Shown one piece after another: positions 40,477 through 53,300 of a DNA stretch of 64,000 bases (within the stretch, counting starts at the first letter, position 1; each line of letters begins with the position of its first letter). The DNA comes from a virus. A program made the translations under genes and the position numbers. The notes below the pieces were generated by a model. That model ran no database searches and was not told where the DNA came from. It saw only the letters and a list, made by a program, of their open reading frames with translations. Location of the stretch: the IMG/VR virus record IMGVR_UViG_3300030333_002778, positions 1 through 64,000 of that record; one strand, 5' to 3'.

Positions 40477-41023
40477 AGAAGTAAAACCTAATAAAACTTT
40501 AGACTTCATATTTCCATTAATTGGATACAGTAAAGCGGAGTTAGCCCCATTACTTGTAAATGCATATCTAGGTGATGTGGATTTATATGATTGGGACTTA
40601 ACTTCGCCTGATGTATTTATATTAATGAGATACCGTGGAGATATGAATTGGATAAAATTAGAAAAAAGATTTGAAGAAGATAAGAACTTTAAAACTTCTT
40701 ATTCTCTTTATGATGGTAAATATGTAATGTTTGTATTTACTATTGATTCTAAATTTATTAATGATTTTAACAAAGTATTAGAAGGAAAATATTCAGAATT
40801 ATCCGATCCCGCTAAAATTCTTATAATGAGACACCGTTCTCCACGTAGCTCAATGTCTAAGATCCTGGTTAAGGATGAATCGCTAAAGGAATATTGGGAA
40901 AATAAAATCCAATCCCCTTTACCGAACAATTCAGAAGTTTGGCCTATTTTGGAAAGAAAGGATGAATTATTTGATAAGCGTGATTTCAAGAAATTAATGA
41001 ATGTAGTAGAGTTACCTGTGTAA
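40442..41023 (+). CDS. Conserved hypothetical protein, last gene of plus block
   Basis: A 193-aa protein. MSISLELRKIREEVKPNKTL is followed by mixed alpha/beta parts (YDWDLTSPDVFILMRYRGDM, MFVFTIDSKFINDFNKVL) and a helical end (WPILERKDELFDKRDFKKL). I see no enzymatic motif. The 35-nt overlap with the nuclease gene suggests co-translation and a linked role in DNA processing. Its stop lies in a perfect hairpin that separates the two convergent operons. Confidence 0.6.
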   Translation: MSISLELRKIREEVKPNKTLDFIFPLIGYSKAELAPLLVNAYLGDVDLYDWDLTSPDVFILMRYRGDMNWIKLEKRFEEDKNFKTSYSLYDGKYVMFVFTIDSKFINDFNKVLEGKYSELSDPAKILIMRHRSPRSSMSKILVKDESLKEYWENKIQSPLPNNSEVWPILERKDELFDKRDFKKLMNVVELPV

Positions 41024-41030
41024 CTCTACT
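41005..41030. terminator. Bidirectional terminator between convergent operons
   Basis: AGTAGAGTTAC (41,005-41,015), loop CTGT, then GTAACTCTACT (41,020-41,030), an 11-bp perfect stem. It contains the ends of both convergent genes. The symmetrical form fits a terminator for both strands, although T-runs are short. Confidence 0.65.
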
Positions 41031-41373
41031 CTTCATGTCCGGGATTTAATAGATATCTAATCAATTTCCCCCTTTTTTCAGAACGCGACTTATTCGCTTT
41101 TGTAATATTATCTTTTATTTGTTTAATATCCGCGCATATTTCATACTCTTCTGTGCTTTCAAAATAATCTAATAGAACATCAAATACTGATCTATCTTCA
41201 TATTCAGTTAAAAGCCAGAAAAAAGTATTAGGAAATATACTAAAGTCATAATTACTAAGTATTAATCTATAAGTATTAATCATAGATGATCTTTTAATTA
41301 TTTCTTTTTCTTTTTCACTAAATTCTTCTTCTTCTTCGAAATCATCGTTAAAATTATCAAAACTGTATTTCAT
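41026..41373 (-). CDS. Acidic protein, paralogue of 18,880-19,137
   Basis: A 115-aa acidic protein. The first third is very acidic (NDDFEEEEEFSEKEKEII). The middle has SNYDFSIFPNTFFWLL, and the C-terminal half carries VFDVLLDYFESTEEYEICADI, shared with the 85-aa protein at 18,880-19,137. The pair suggests duplication of a short acidic helical module. The start overlaps the stop of the giant polyprotein gene by one base, so it is translated after it. Function is unknown. Confidence 0.65.
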   Translation of the reverse strand: MKYSFDNFNDDFEEEEEFSEKEKEIIKRSSMINTYRLILSNYDFSIFPNTFFWLLTEYEDRSVFDVLLDYFESTEEYEICADIKQIKDNITKANKSRSEKRGKLIRYLLNPGHEE

Positions 41374-44300
41374 TATTTAAGATCAAAGAATTTTATTTTA
41401 TCTCCAGGATGTGTATTCCATTCCTTAAATGGTAATATTCTCTTAAAGTATTTACTTATTTTAGCATCTCCTTTATCATAACCTCTAGTCTTTCTCTTAT
41501 ATCTTTCAAAATCTCCACCTGTTAATACAGATGTTAAATCTGATGTACCTTGAGAGAAGAATTTATATAATGCTTCTAGTCCAGACATACCTGCCATTGG
41601 TGTTCTTAATATATCAAAGAATGCAGTCGTAGGTAAGTAGAATAATAATTCTGATTCTACCCTTTTGATCGTATATAAAGCCTGCCATTCTGCTCTACTA
41701 AGCTCATCATCTTCTTTATCTCCTCTTATTCTTCCAGGTAATATTAATAACAACATTAAGAAAGCTATTTCTCCTAGCGCTCTTTTTAAATTAGCTTTTT
41801 GCCATGTAGGTAATTCTTTATAACGTTTACCAAATTCAAAATTAAGTTGTCTAGCTTCTTTAAACATAGTAACTATAAATTTAGCCGCGGTTACATAGTT
41901 TCCTTCTACTTCAGACATCAATCTTTCATTATAATCTGCTTTTTTATAAGGAGATTTAGCATCATAGATTACTTTTTCTATTCCTTCAAATCTTCTCATT
42001 GCTCCTGGTCTAAGCCATTTACGGAACTGCATAGCTGCTCTACCCATTGCATATTGTTGTAAAGCTGCTCTGTCTGATGAATTATAAATACCATGCATTC
42101 TTTGATAAACTGCTTTTACTCTTTCTATAAAATCAGTTTTATCTCTATGTGTAAATTGTTCTGCTACTTCAGGATTTAGTACTAATCTTTTATCTTTTAC
42201 TTTATATGCATCCCATAGATTAATATATTTACCACTAGATAACTTAAACTGCATATTCATCATTTGTGCAATAAATAATTGAGACTGTATTCTGTGCTCT
42301 CCAGCCGACATCATAAAATAAATAGCTCCTGGGTTTAAAGATCTAATAAAGAAATTTTTATGGTCTATTCTTTGTCCCGCTTCATTAAAATTGGATAAAA
42401 CATCAAAGTTTTCTAATAACATTCCTAATTTTGAAGTAGGTCTTCTTGATGCGACATCATTTATTATTCCAGGTAATGATAAATTGTATTTAGCAGTACT
42501 CTTTCCATAAGTTTTTAAATTTAGATATTGTCCTGCAAAAGCTTCTACCCAGTTTAATAACATACCAAACCCTGCATTAGATAAACCAACGTGTGGGTTT
42601 AATGCTAATACTCTTAATGCATTATAATTAATAGCAAGATCTACTAACTTAGTGTCTGTTATCTGTCTAGTTCCTCCGCCTAATGTTTTAATAGTCGAAC
42701 CTTTTTTCTTTTTCTTTTGATAAACAATCATATCTAAATAATCGTTAAATCTATCATAAGATCTTGAAATTTCACCTGAATAAGTTATTTCTTCTCCAGT
42801 TACCTTATCTACTATAGGCATTCCTTTACCGCTCAGTTTTCTTACTTGTCTGTGTTTTAATAATTCCTTAGTCATCTCTAACTCATTAATAATAGTTTGC
42901 ATATTATTATAGTTATTAGCCATTGTAAAGAATTGTCTTAATGAGCTTCCCAAGTCGTAAGATACTTCTTCTGGAGTAAGATCAAAATTCTCACCAGTTC
43001 CTATCTTCAAAGTATAATGTGTAGGGACATAACTTAAAGGCTCTCCTGTTTTTGAAACTATTTCACCATAAGATGTTTGATCATCCCCAACAGTAAAGTA
43101 ATCTATAAGTGTTTCTTTAGCTGTTCTTTTTAGTTTTTTATCAGACTCTAATAATAACTCTGCTTTTGAAGCTCTAATAGATGGTAAGAAAAATCCTGTT
43201 TCTTCAGTCCCTCTTCTATATTGCTGTTCTAATAATGTATTAGCATATTTAAAGTTCTCTATAAAATAATTATAGAATATTTTTCTTTGATCTCCTTCAG
43301 GTAATGCTTGTAATTTTTTATACTGCTCACTATATTCTATAGGATTATTTTTAAAGAAATTAGACCAAGTATCTTTACTAGATAAATTTGTGCCATTTTG
43401 TATACTATCTCTAACAAATTTTCTTTTCTTTTCATACCATTCGTATGTATGCTGATTAAGAATTCTTCCAGTTAACTTTCCATCTTTAGTTTTTTCAAGC
43501 ATAAAATCATAAAGCTCTCTAAAACTATTTGTTCCTACCCCTTTTGAAGTTTGAAATGCTTCTAACTTCTTAATACGTTCATACAATCCTATATCCTCTT
43601 TACCTGTCCCGTATAAAAACTTTTGTTCTTGTTCATGTGTTTTATATACTTGTTCTTTAACTAATTTATCAACAGCTGCTAATACTGAATCTTTAGAATC
43701 CCCCATAGCATCTAGCCATCTAGCTAATAAACTAATATCTCTTCCCGCTTTTACTAATTCATTTTGTATAAACTCTTCTTTATTTTCAATTCTAGGATCT
43801 GAAATATAATCAGATAAGAAATTTGCTAATAAAGGTCTTCCTAAAGCTTTATATAATTCATATACTTTTTGTCTTTTATAAATAGCAGGAGCTACAATTT
43901 CATTTATTTCTTGTTCGTAGCCTTCGTTAGCTAATAGCGGAGCAGCTAATGATATTTCATCTAACATATCATATGTCTGAACAAATTTTAATACTTTATT
44001 CAGCTCTGGTATATTAACAGAACTAGTTGTTTCAAGTTCTCTTAGTTTATTGTATGCTGCATCAATATCTGCATTAGCTCTTCTCATAAATAGAATAAGC
44101 CCTTCTTTTTCTCCGATCTCATCTAGCTTTCCAAGTAAATCTTTTAATCCTGTTACATATTCTTTTGCATCTTTTTGTCGTTGTAATGAAGCTATTTTCT
44201 TTTTAAGATTGTTCTTAGCTGTTTCAAATATTTGCGATATCCTATCAGTCTCTTTATTAGCTTCTGCTTGAGCTCTTTCATTATTTGGATTTAAAAAGTT

Positions 44301-47300
44301 AAACATGTTTTTTAATGTCTTGTTCTTTATAGGCTTAAGCTTTTTAAGTTTAGAAGCTACAGGACTAGCTGGATTTAATAAATCAACACTAGTCATAATT
44401 ACTTCTCCTGCTTTATTAATTGTAACATCAGCTTCTAAGCCTACTATATTCATTTCGTCTATTTTTATTCCTTTATTCTGAATAATATATCTATATAGCG
44501 AAAGTTGTAATCTATACTGATTAAGTAAGTTATTAGGAATTGTAGCTAAAGGGCCTGTAAAAGATGGTAATTGAGACTCTAATGTTAAGAATTTACCTTT
44601 CATTTTAGTTTTAAAGTCATGTATAATTCTTTTTCCTGTAGATGTAACCTCTATAATATCTACTTGACCTCCAATAATATCACTTTTATCTGCTACTTTT
44701 GTTTCCGTGTACAATCTACTTCCAGCTGTTATTTTAGATCTAACCCAAGCTCTTAGTTTAGGTAAGTTCTTATTAATAGCAGCTTTAGAACTAGTATCTA
44801 GATTTAAAGAATCTATTATTTGTTTATCCGTTAAGTTATTTACAATACCTTCCATGGTTTTGTGTAATTGCGTACCAACACCATCTTTTAAGAATTCCCA
44901 TAATTTTTCTACTTTTTCAGATGTATTAAAAGGATTACCTGCTCTTCTATTAGCAGCTGCTACTTTTTCAGCTATTTCTTTAGAAGCAAATGGTTTAGAG
45001 AAAGCTTCTATAAAAGAAGTCGTTCTATTTAATTTTATACCATCTAATTCATAGAAATTATTTTCAGTAGTAGGATCTTGAATCCTATTACTTTCATTAA
45101 TCATCTGTGAAAAGTTTTGTTTTTGATTGTTTAAAGCATAGTACTTTTCTACTCCTAAATTATCTATATTTAAACCGGTTATATCTCCATTTAATATACG
45201 AGAAGCCATAGGTCCAAATACATTATCTAATTGTTGTCTAAGCTCATCTTTTGCTTCTTGGTTTCTAGTAAATAATGCTTTTATTTGGTCCCATATTTTT
45301 CTTAACGTTCCTATGAATCCTTTGTATTTTTCTCTAACCTGCTGTTCATTTACTATATATTCAGCTAATATCTTACCTGCAGTTTCTTTTTGGAATTGAT
45401 AGTCTTCTGTATATAATTTTTCATAATCTTTTACGACTTGGCCGTATAAATCTGTTTTAGAAGCTAGTGCTAATAGTCTTTGAACTGTAGGCTTATCTTC
45501 TAATGCTTCTATAAAGAAGTGACTTAATTCCTCTGGTACAGTATATCTATCTCTATTCTGATCTAAATACATAATTCTATTAAGCATATCAGCTGCACCT
45601 ACTGCATCTACACCTAATTTTTTCTTAAGATTATTAATAGTTACTGCTTTAACTCCAAAATGTTTTTCAGCAAATCCTATTAAATAATTATCTAGATCTT
45701 TCAAAGCAGACTCTTTCATTTCTGGGCTTAATCTATATTCAAGTGTATTATTTCTACTTGTTATAGACCCTGAATCAAACATATTTGTTTGTGGTTGAGT
45801 ATTTTGCTCTGTTTTATTGGCAGGATGGATACTTTCGTATCTTTCTTGCGCATACATTTCTACAAATCTGTATCTTTCTCCTAAAGGAGGTATTTCTTGG
45901 TATATTGCACCATTTAAATTCCCTGAATTTGTTTCGCTAGCAGCTAAAAATTTATATAATCTCCATTTACCTGCATTATATGATCTAAAATAATGTACAA
46001 ATTCATTTGAATTTGGAACAGCACCTTCAATTATAAGATTTGGGTTTTGACTTTTATGTAAATAATGTTGATTAGCCTTTAAATTATGCGCTTTAATTAA
46101 TTGCGGAGTTCTATGAAGAACTTTTTTATCTGCTATTTTTAAGAATCCAGGATCTGTAAACATATTTCTAATAATCTGATGAGTAGCATTTAAGAAATAC
46201 TGATCATTCCACATTGAATTAGCCTCTGTTCTAAAGTAATTAGTCAATCCTGAAGATTTCCAATAGGATACTGGAACAAGATCTACAAAAGAATTAGGTC
46301 CTTTCATTAATCCTGAAGTAACAATAGAATACGATATTAAAGATTTAGCTAAATTTGCTACATCTTCTCTAGGGTCTAATAATAATTCGGCCCATCTATC
46401 TGTTATCTCTGATCTTTCTGATGGGTCTAGTTTAACACTATTATTAAATGCTATTAATTGTATAAATTTATCAGAACTTAAGTTATCAGGATGTGCATAT
46501 AATAAGCCTAAGAATGGGTCATTAAATAAGTCGTGTTTCTTTTTAATTTTAGCTAACCTAGAAGCTAATGATTTTTGGTATTTGAATAATACGTTTTCAA
46601 GACTTTTTGTTCTAACTTCTCCTGATTTAGTATAAAATAATCCTCTCATAGGAGAATCAGGTTTAATTACAGAGAAATATAAACCTAAACTATTAATAGT
46701 ATCTATATTTTGTGGTGATAATATACCATCTTCTTGACCTGTTAATTGTGCTATATTTCTTTTTAATTCTATAAACCCATTTTTATTAAATGGAATAAAG
46801 AAACTTGTAAATTCATTAGCGGATTCTATACCATATGTTATGTAAGACTGTACTCTCTTAGGTATTTTAGTAATTTCTATAGCAGATTTACTACTTTGTA
46901 TATAATCTACATTATCCATAAATTGTTCTAGGTAACTTAATCTACTAAATCGTTTTATACCATCTGGTGATAAATATCTATTACTTTTTGAAACATCTTT
47001 TGCTACTTTTAAGTATCTCATAAAGTCACTTAAAATTTGTATTTGTTTTTTAAGATCTGCTTCATTTGAAAGATCTGCTTGTAAACCTGTATCATTTAAA
47101 TAAGATGCAGTAGGAGTAAATTCTATTAGATTTTTTCTATTTATATTATTATAATAATCTAGTTGGCCTAATTGTTCTGCAGTAGTTCTAGCAATTTGAG
47201 CATGATTAGTAAAAGCAGGCGCATTTTTTACATTTTGTTCTAATTTTCTTATAATAGGCTGATTTATAAAATCTAATGCAGTTTCAACATTAAATCCAGC

Positions 47301-50300
47301 TCTATTTAGTATAGCAATTACTCCATGGTTAAATAGAGTTACACCTGCACGACCAATTCTTAAGTTTTTAGCATTATCTAAAGACTCACTCTGATGTGCA
47401 GCTATATAATTTAATATATATTCTCCATCAAAACCTTTTATTTTTGTCAGATCTACATGTGATGAAATATTATTTGCTCTTATGTTTATAGAATACTCTG
47501 GTTTTATTGTCATATCAGTAGACTGTGAAAGCGCGCTTCCTACAGAATGGTTTGAAAATGCTCCAATTAATGCAGCTGCTTGTTTATTAACCTCTTCTAA
47601 GTACATTTGACCTGAAGTACTAAATAAATTTAACCTACTCATTGTAGGAATTATACCTAATCTTTCGTATTTATTAATTAGATTTACATAAACATCTGTA
47701 TCTAGAGGATTCATAACCTCTTCTACATGATTTTTAGAAGTTAGAATAGTATAATTTATATCATATATTAAATTATCTAAAGCTTTTGTAGATACGCCAT
47801 CAAAATTTTGTTTTTCTTTATATTTTACATAATCAAAAGCTGAAATCTTTTCTCCATTATTTGTTAGTTCGGGGAACATTAAGAACATTTTATCAATATC
47901 AAAATCAGCTCCCATTTTATTTACAACTTCAGTAGGTAATATTACTATACCACCCGCGTTCTCTGGTAAGACTTCTACTATTTCTAATGCCATCATAGAA
48001 ACTTTTAATTGTGTAGGAATCCTATAACCAATAGATGTAAGTGCTTCTCTAGTTATGTTATTTTTAGCTAGATATTCTTCTGTAACTACTCCTGCAGGTA
48101 AATTATATTTAGCTCCTAATTGATAAGGTAATTTTATTTGAGCTACAAAACCTCCGTTTTTAGTAGGCTTTATAGTAAGTTCATCTGAAAGTTTATGTCC
48201 ATACTGAGCTATTTGAATAGCCCCCATTCCTTTTGTTTTCTGTCTTAAAACTCTATTTTTATATAGATTATTTAAAATAGACTCAAATGTTTTTGCAAAT
48301 GTAGGAAAAGAAAGAGGTGCTTGGAAATCATATCTAGTTTCTATATTATCAATTATTTCGTCTATATTTAATATCAAATAATAATTATCCTCTAATTCTC
48401 TTTCGTTTAAAGAATTTTCTAATATACCTCTAACCTTTAAAAGAAATTTTTTCTGATCTTCATAGTACTGATTAAATTCAGCTGCACCTTTTATTTCATC
48501 TCTATTTTCATATCGTTCCTTAAACTCTTGCCAACCCATTTCTTTTACTAATCCATCATGAGATCTTTTTATTTTTTCTGCAAATGCACTATCATATAAA
48601 TCTCTTATTTGATCTCCTTTTATAGAAATACCATTTAATGTGTAATTAAAATTAGACTCTATATTAGCAGTAATAAGTTTACCAAATTGAGTTCCATATA
48701 ATTGTTTTTTAGCTTTAAAATCAACTACTTGTGGTGATCTTAGATTTCTAGTATCTAACTCAGTTACTACTATATCTTTTAATTGTTCTTGAGTTGTTGG
48801 ATTTGATATACCAACAGCTCCTGTCTTAACTGCAGACTCAAAACTTACCATATCTATTTTCTTAAGACCGCTGTATTTACCTACAGCTTCCATACGTTGT
48901 CTTAAGTTATTTATCGTTACTGATTCTGAGCTATCTTTTTCATTTTCTGTCATCTCTCTTAATAATGGATAAACAGAGTGTTTAATTTGCTCCCATACTA
49001 GAGTTTTTCTACCATTATTATCTTCTACTATTCTATCTCCCCAATAAAAAGTTTTTAAAGGATCAAATAATAGTTTTTTAGATTCTTTATTTCCTAGTTT
49101 TCCTTTTGACCAATATTTCTCATAGTATACTCCATGCTTTTCAGGTATCCATTTACCCTGGGACTCTAAATAAGATTTATAAAATTCTATAGTAGAAAAA
49201 CTTTGCGCATCTGTTTTATTTAGATTGGCAAATTGGTCTGCTATTTGATCAGCCTTTTTAGAACCGGCTTCTTTCAATGCTTTACGTATATTCTCAACTA
49301 ATGTAGGATCTTTTTTATATACATCTTTAAATATAGAATGTGATATAGTATTACTCATACCATACTTTCCTATTACAGGATCAAATCCAGGAGTTATACC
49401 TGCATAATTTCTTTTACCCGCATCTATAAATATATTACCTGTATTATCTGCTTTATAAAATGCAGGATCCCCCATCATCATAGTATATATATGAGGTAAA
49501 TAAACAATATCATTAATAGCAAATTCTACCAAAGCTGGCATAATATTTGTATTAATAGTCTTTCCCTGTAAACTTTTAGGAGGTAATAATATATTCTTAT
49601 ATGTATTATCTTTTTCGTTCTTAGAAACTATTCCTTCTTTTTCAAATTTGTTTAAAGTCTCTGTTATATTTTGTATAACATATTCTCTGAGTTTATTTTT
49701 TATCTCTTTAACGGCATTACTCATCTGCTCTTGACTAGCAGTATTTGAGTCTCTTAACATTCCTAACTCAGTATAGAAATCTATATTATTTAAAGTAGGA
49801 AATATAATAAATCTTAATCCATTTGCATTTTTTCTATCACTCATATGATCTCCAGGCTCATTTTTATAATGATAATTCTGTATCATACTTTCTCTGCTTA
49901 TTTTATTATCTCCAAATAATTGGTCTTGAACTTTTAATATTCTACCATACTCTCTTAAAGCTAGCGGATATAATAAATCTACTGCAGTATCTACAAATTG
50001 ATTAGCTTGGTTAACACTAGTGCCATTCCAAGTTATATGACTAGATCCTGGATATATTCTAGGTAATGCCATATACATAGATTGCATTTTATCAGATCTA
50101 GTTCCTATATTTATTTTAGTAAAAGGCTGACTTCTATCAGTAAAAAAAGCCCATCTAGTTAAAAGAGATTGTTGTGGATTTAAATCTTTATAAGATGTTG
50201 ATCTTCCTTTATATCCTGCTTCCTTAAGAGAGTCTAATGTAACTATACTTAATTTTTCTCTAACATTATCAAATTTTTCTATAAGATCAAGGATTAAATG

Positions 50301-53300
50301 ATCTTCATAGAATGTATCTTGTTTATATTTATTTATAGCGCTTTCATAAGTATTTTTACTTCTTAGTTCTAATACTCTTTTAGAATCAAATGTATTTAGA
50401 TTAATAGCATATATATTTTTACCATTACTATGGAAAGAAGCTAAGGCTTTATCTACTTTAAAGTTAGATGCTAATTGAGCAAACTTATTTAAAGACCCCA
50501 TTTCCATATCTCCTGCAACAAATGGGCTGATTCCTTTTCTTAATTTAGCTAGTATATGTGAATAAGAATTTGATCCTGACATATACTTATGTAAGTCTCT
50601 AACAAAAACTTCATCATTATTATATAAACTATTATAAGCTTCATTAGGAATTAATATACCAGTTCTATCTAGTATTTTTTTCATCTGCTCAATATACTTC
50701 TTCTTAACTTCTCTATGAGCATTCATCTCTTTTTGCTGATCTCCTTCTTTTACAATAAACTTTAGATTTGACCATAAGTCAAATATTTCTTTAGCTGTAG
50801 ACTCATTTATAGTATCTTGTTTACCTTCTTGTATATTAAATAGATCTGTAGTTACTTCTCTATTTCCTATCCAATCATTGATAATCATTCTATTAAAACT
50901 ATTTCTATTTGCATAGACTAGTTTTATCATACCATCTTGAATAATAGGAATTTCAAAATCTATAAGTTGATCATTCATATGGGTTATAAACTTATTTTTA
51001 AAAGCCGGTGACCCATTATTTATTCTATCCAATACAACCTCCGCTATTTTATTATCCTCTGCTAATAGCTCTAATCTATTCATTACATCTCCCTGTGGAG
51101 TATTCGCTAATGCAAATTTTAAATAAGAGTAAACTTCAGAGAATGAGTAGAAACTTTTTTCTCCTAATAAACCTCCTCTAGACCCATCATTTTTTTGTAT
51201 TAAAGATAGTTCTATTTTTACATCTTTAGATAATGTAGCTTTTCTAGGTCTCTCAAAGAAATTTATCCCATGAATATGTTGCGCTGTTTCTAATTCTGCG
51301 TTTTCTAAATCAGTTTCAAACTCTTCTGATGCTGCTATATCAGATGTATTTTCTTCAGAAATATCTATTTGTTCTTCTATTTCAGCATTTTGAGTTTCTA
51401 TTAATTTTCCAGACTCTTTAAATCCGAATCTTACACCAAATACTGTTAAGTTTCTAACAACAAGATCTCGGAATCCGGGGCTAACAACATTTATATTATT
51501 TTCATCAAATTGACTATAAAAGTTTTCTTGTAATGCTGCTTTTGACCATTCTTCTCCTTGTTCTATTCCTGCTTCTGTCATCTGCTCACCTATCCTTTCC
51601 ATATTTTGTCTTGCAGCTTCTAGTTTTGCTACTAATATTTTAGGATCTGTTAATTTTTCTAGCCATAAATCACCATATTCTTTCTGATAAGCTTCTCGCA
51701 TCTTATTAGTAATCACATCTACAATTTCATTCTTTTGAATATTAGTATATCCAGGCTTTTGTCTTAGTTTATACGCGACTGTTGATCGTTCTCTTAATTC
51801 TTTAGTAGTATACTTATTATAGTTTCTAGAACTTAAATCACTAAACATCTCATTAAGAGTAAGATCCATACCTAAGAATTTCTTTATGTATGTCATAATA
51901 TCCTTAAAGAATTTAGCTATGGTTCCTATTAAACCTCTATTTTCTTGAGTAATTCTATACTCCATAAAAGATTCCGCTAATTTTGTTTCAAGCTCTTGTT
52001 GATTTTGTATACCCCACTGTTGTTGAGCAGCTTTAAATAAAGAAGATTTTTCATTAGCAGTTAAATGTAAATCTATTATTCTTCGCATAGCTTCCCAATA
52101 AGCTGTACCTTTCTTAGCAAATTGTGCTAATGTTACCATACCCTGATGGTAATATCCATAAGCTTGACGACCATCTTTTAAAGTAATATACTTAACTCTT
52201 GCAGCTATTTCTAATCCCTCTTCACCAAACTTATCAATAAACCATTGTACTTCTTCTTCAGATAATAAAAGATTAGATTCTGGATTAACTTCATATTGTC
52301 TTAATTTAAAATCAGTATCTATATCATCACGAGATTTTGTAGGAGGCTTCTTTTTAGGCGCTTTTTTTATTATTTCCTTCTTTTTATTCTTTTTTTCCAT
52401 CTGTTCTCTTGCAAAATTATCTAGATTTTGCATTTTACTAGGGTCAAAAGATGGACTATACTTATTATCTATCTGAGCTTGTGGATCAAATCCAAATAAA
52501 TTAGAATTTTGATTAAATTCAGGCCCTTTATTTAAGAAATCTGGGACTTTTTTTGGATTAGATTTAAATTTTTCTTCAGTAGGCTCTACATAAATATTAG
52601 AATTATAGAACTGTTGAGATCCATTAGCTGGAATATCTGTTGAAATAGGTAATATATTAGGATCTGTTAAGTATTCAAAATAAGAATTCCATGACCCTAG
52701 TTTAGATTGAAAAGGATCTTTCATCATTTCCATTCTAGCCTTCTGAATATTATATTTCTTACTCATAAGATGTTCAACTAGTGCTTCTCTTATACTTTTT
52801 CCACTCAGATCTAGAGTTTTAGAACTTATATATTTATTTTTTCCTTGTTTTTTAACAGCTCCTGTTTCTTTATCGTATTCAACAAAGAAAAATTCAGGAT
52901 TGTATGATAAATTATGTCCATTAAGAGCTGTTAGAAAATTATTTCTTTTATTTTGTCCTGCAGCACGGTATTGTAATCCAATAATTTTATCTTTATATGG
53001 AAATACTATTTCAAAATTATCAAACACAAGTCCTGGAGCATTCTTGCTATACGTTCTTACAGTATTAACTATTTTTTTAATCTCACTTTCTATAGTAGCC
53101 GGAGTTAAACTATAGTCTAATATAATTTCAATAACTGCATCAGCTGCTTCTTGACTTAGATTAGATGTAGATAATCTAACAGGAGTAAGTATTCCGTTTG
53201 CTCTTTTAATAGCAGCATATATAGCACCATGCTCTATAAAAGTAGAAATATCAAAATCCATATTATTTTTTTGCCATATAATAACACCTTCATTTTTATT

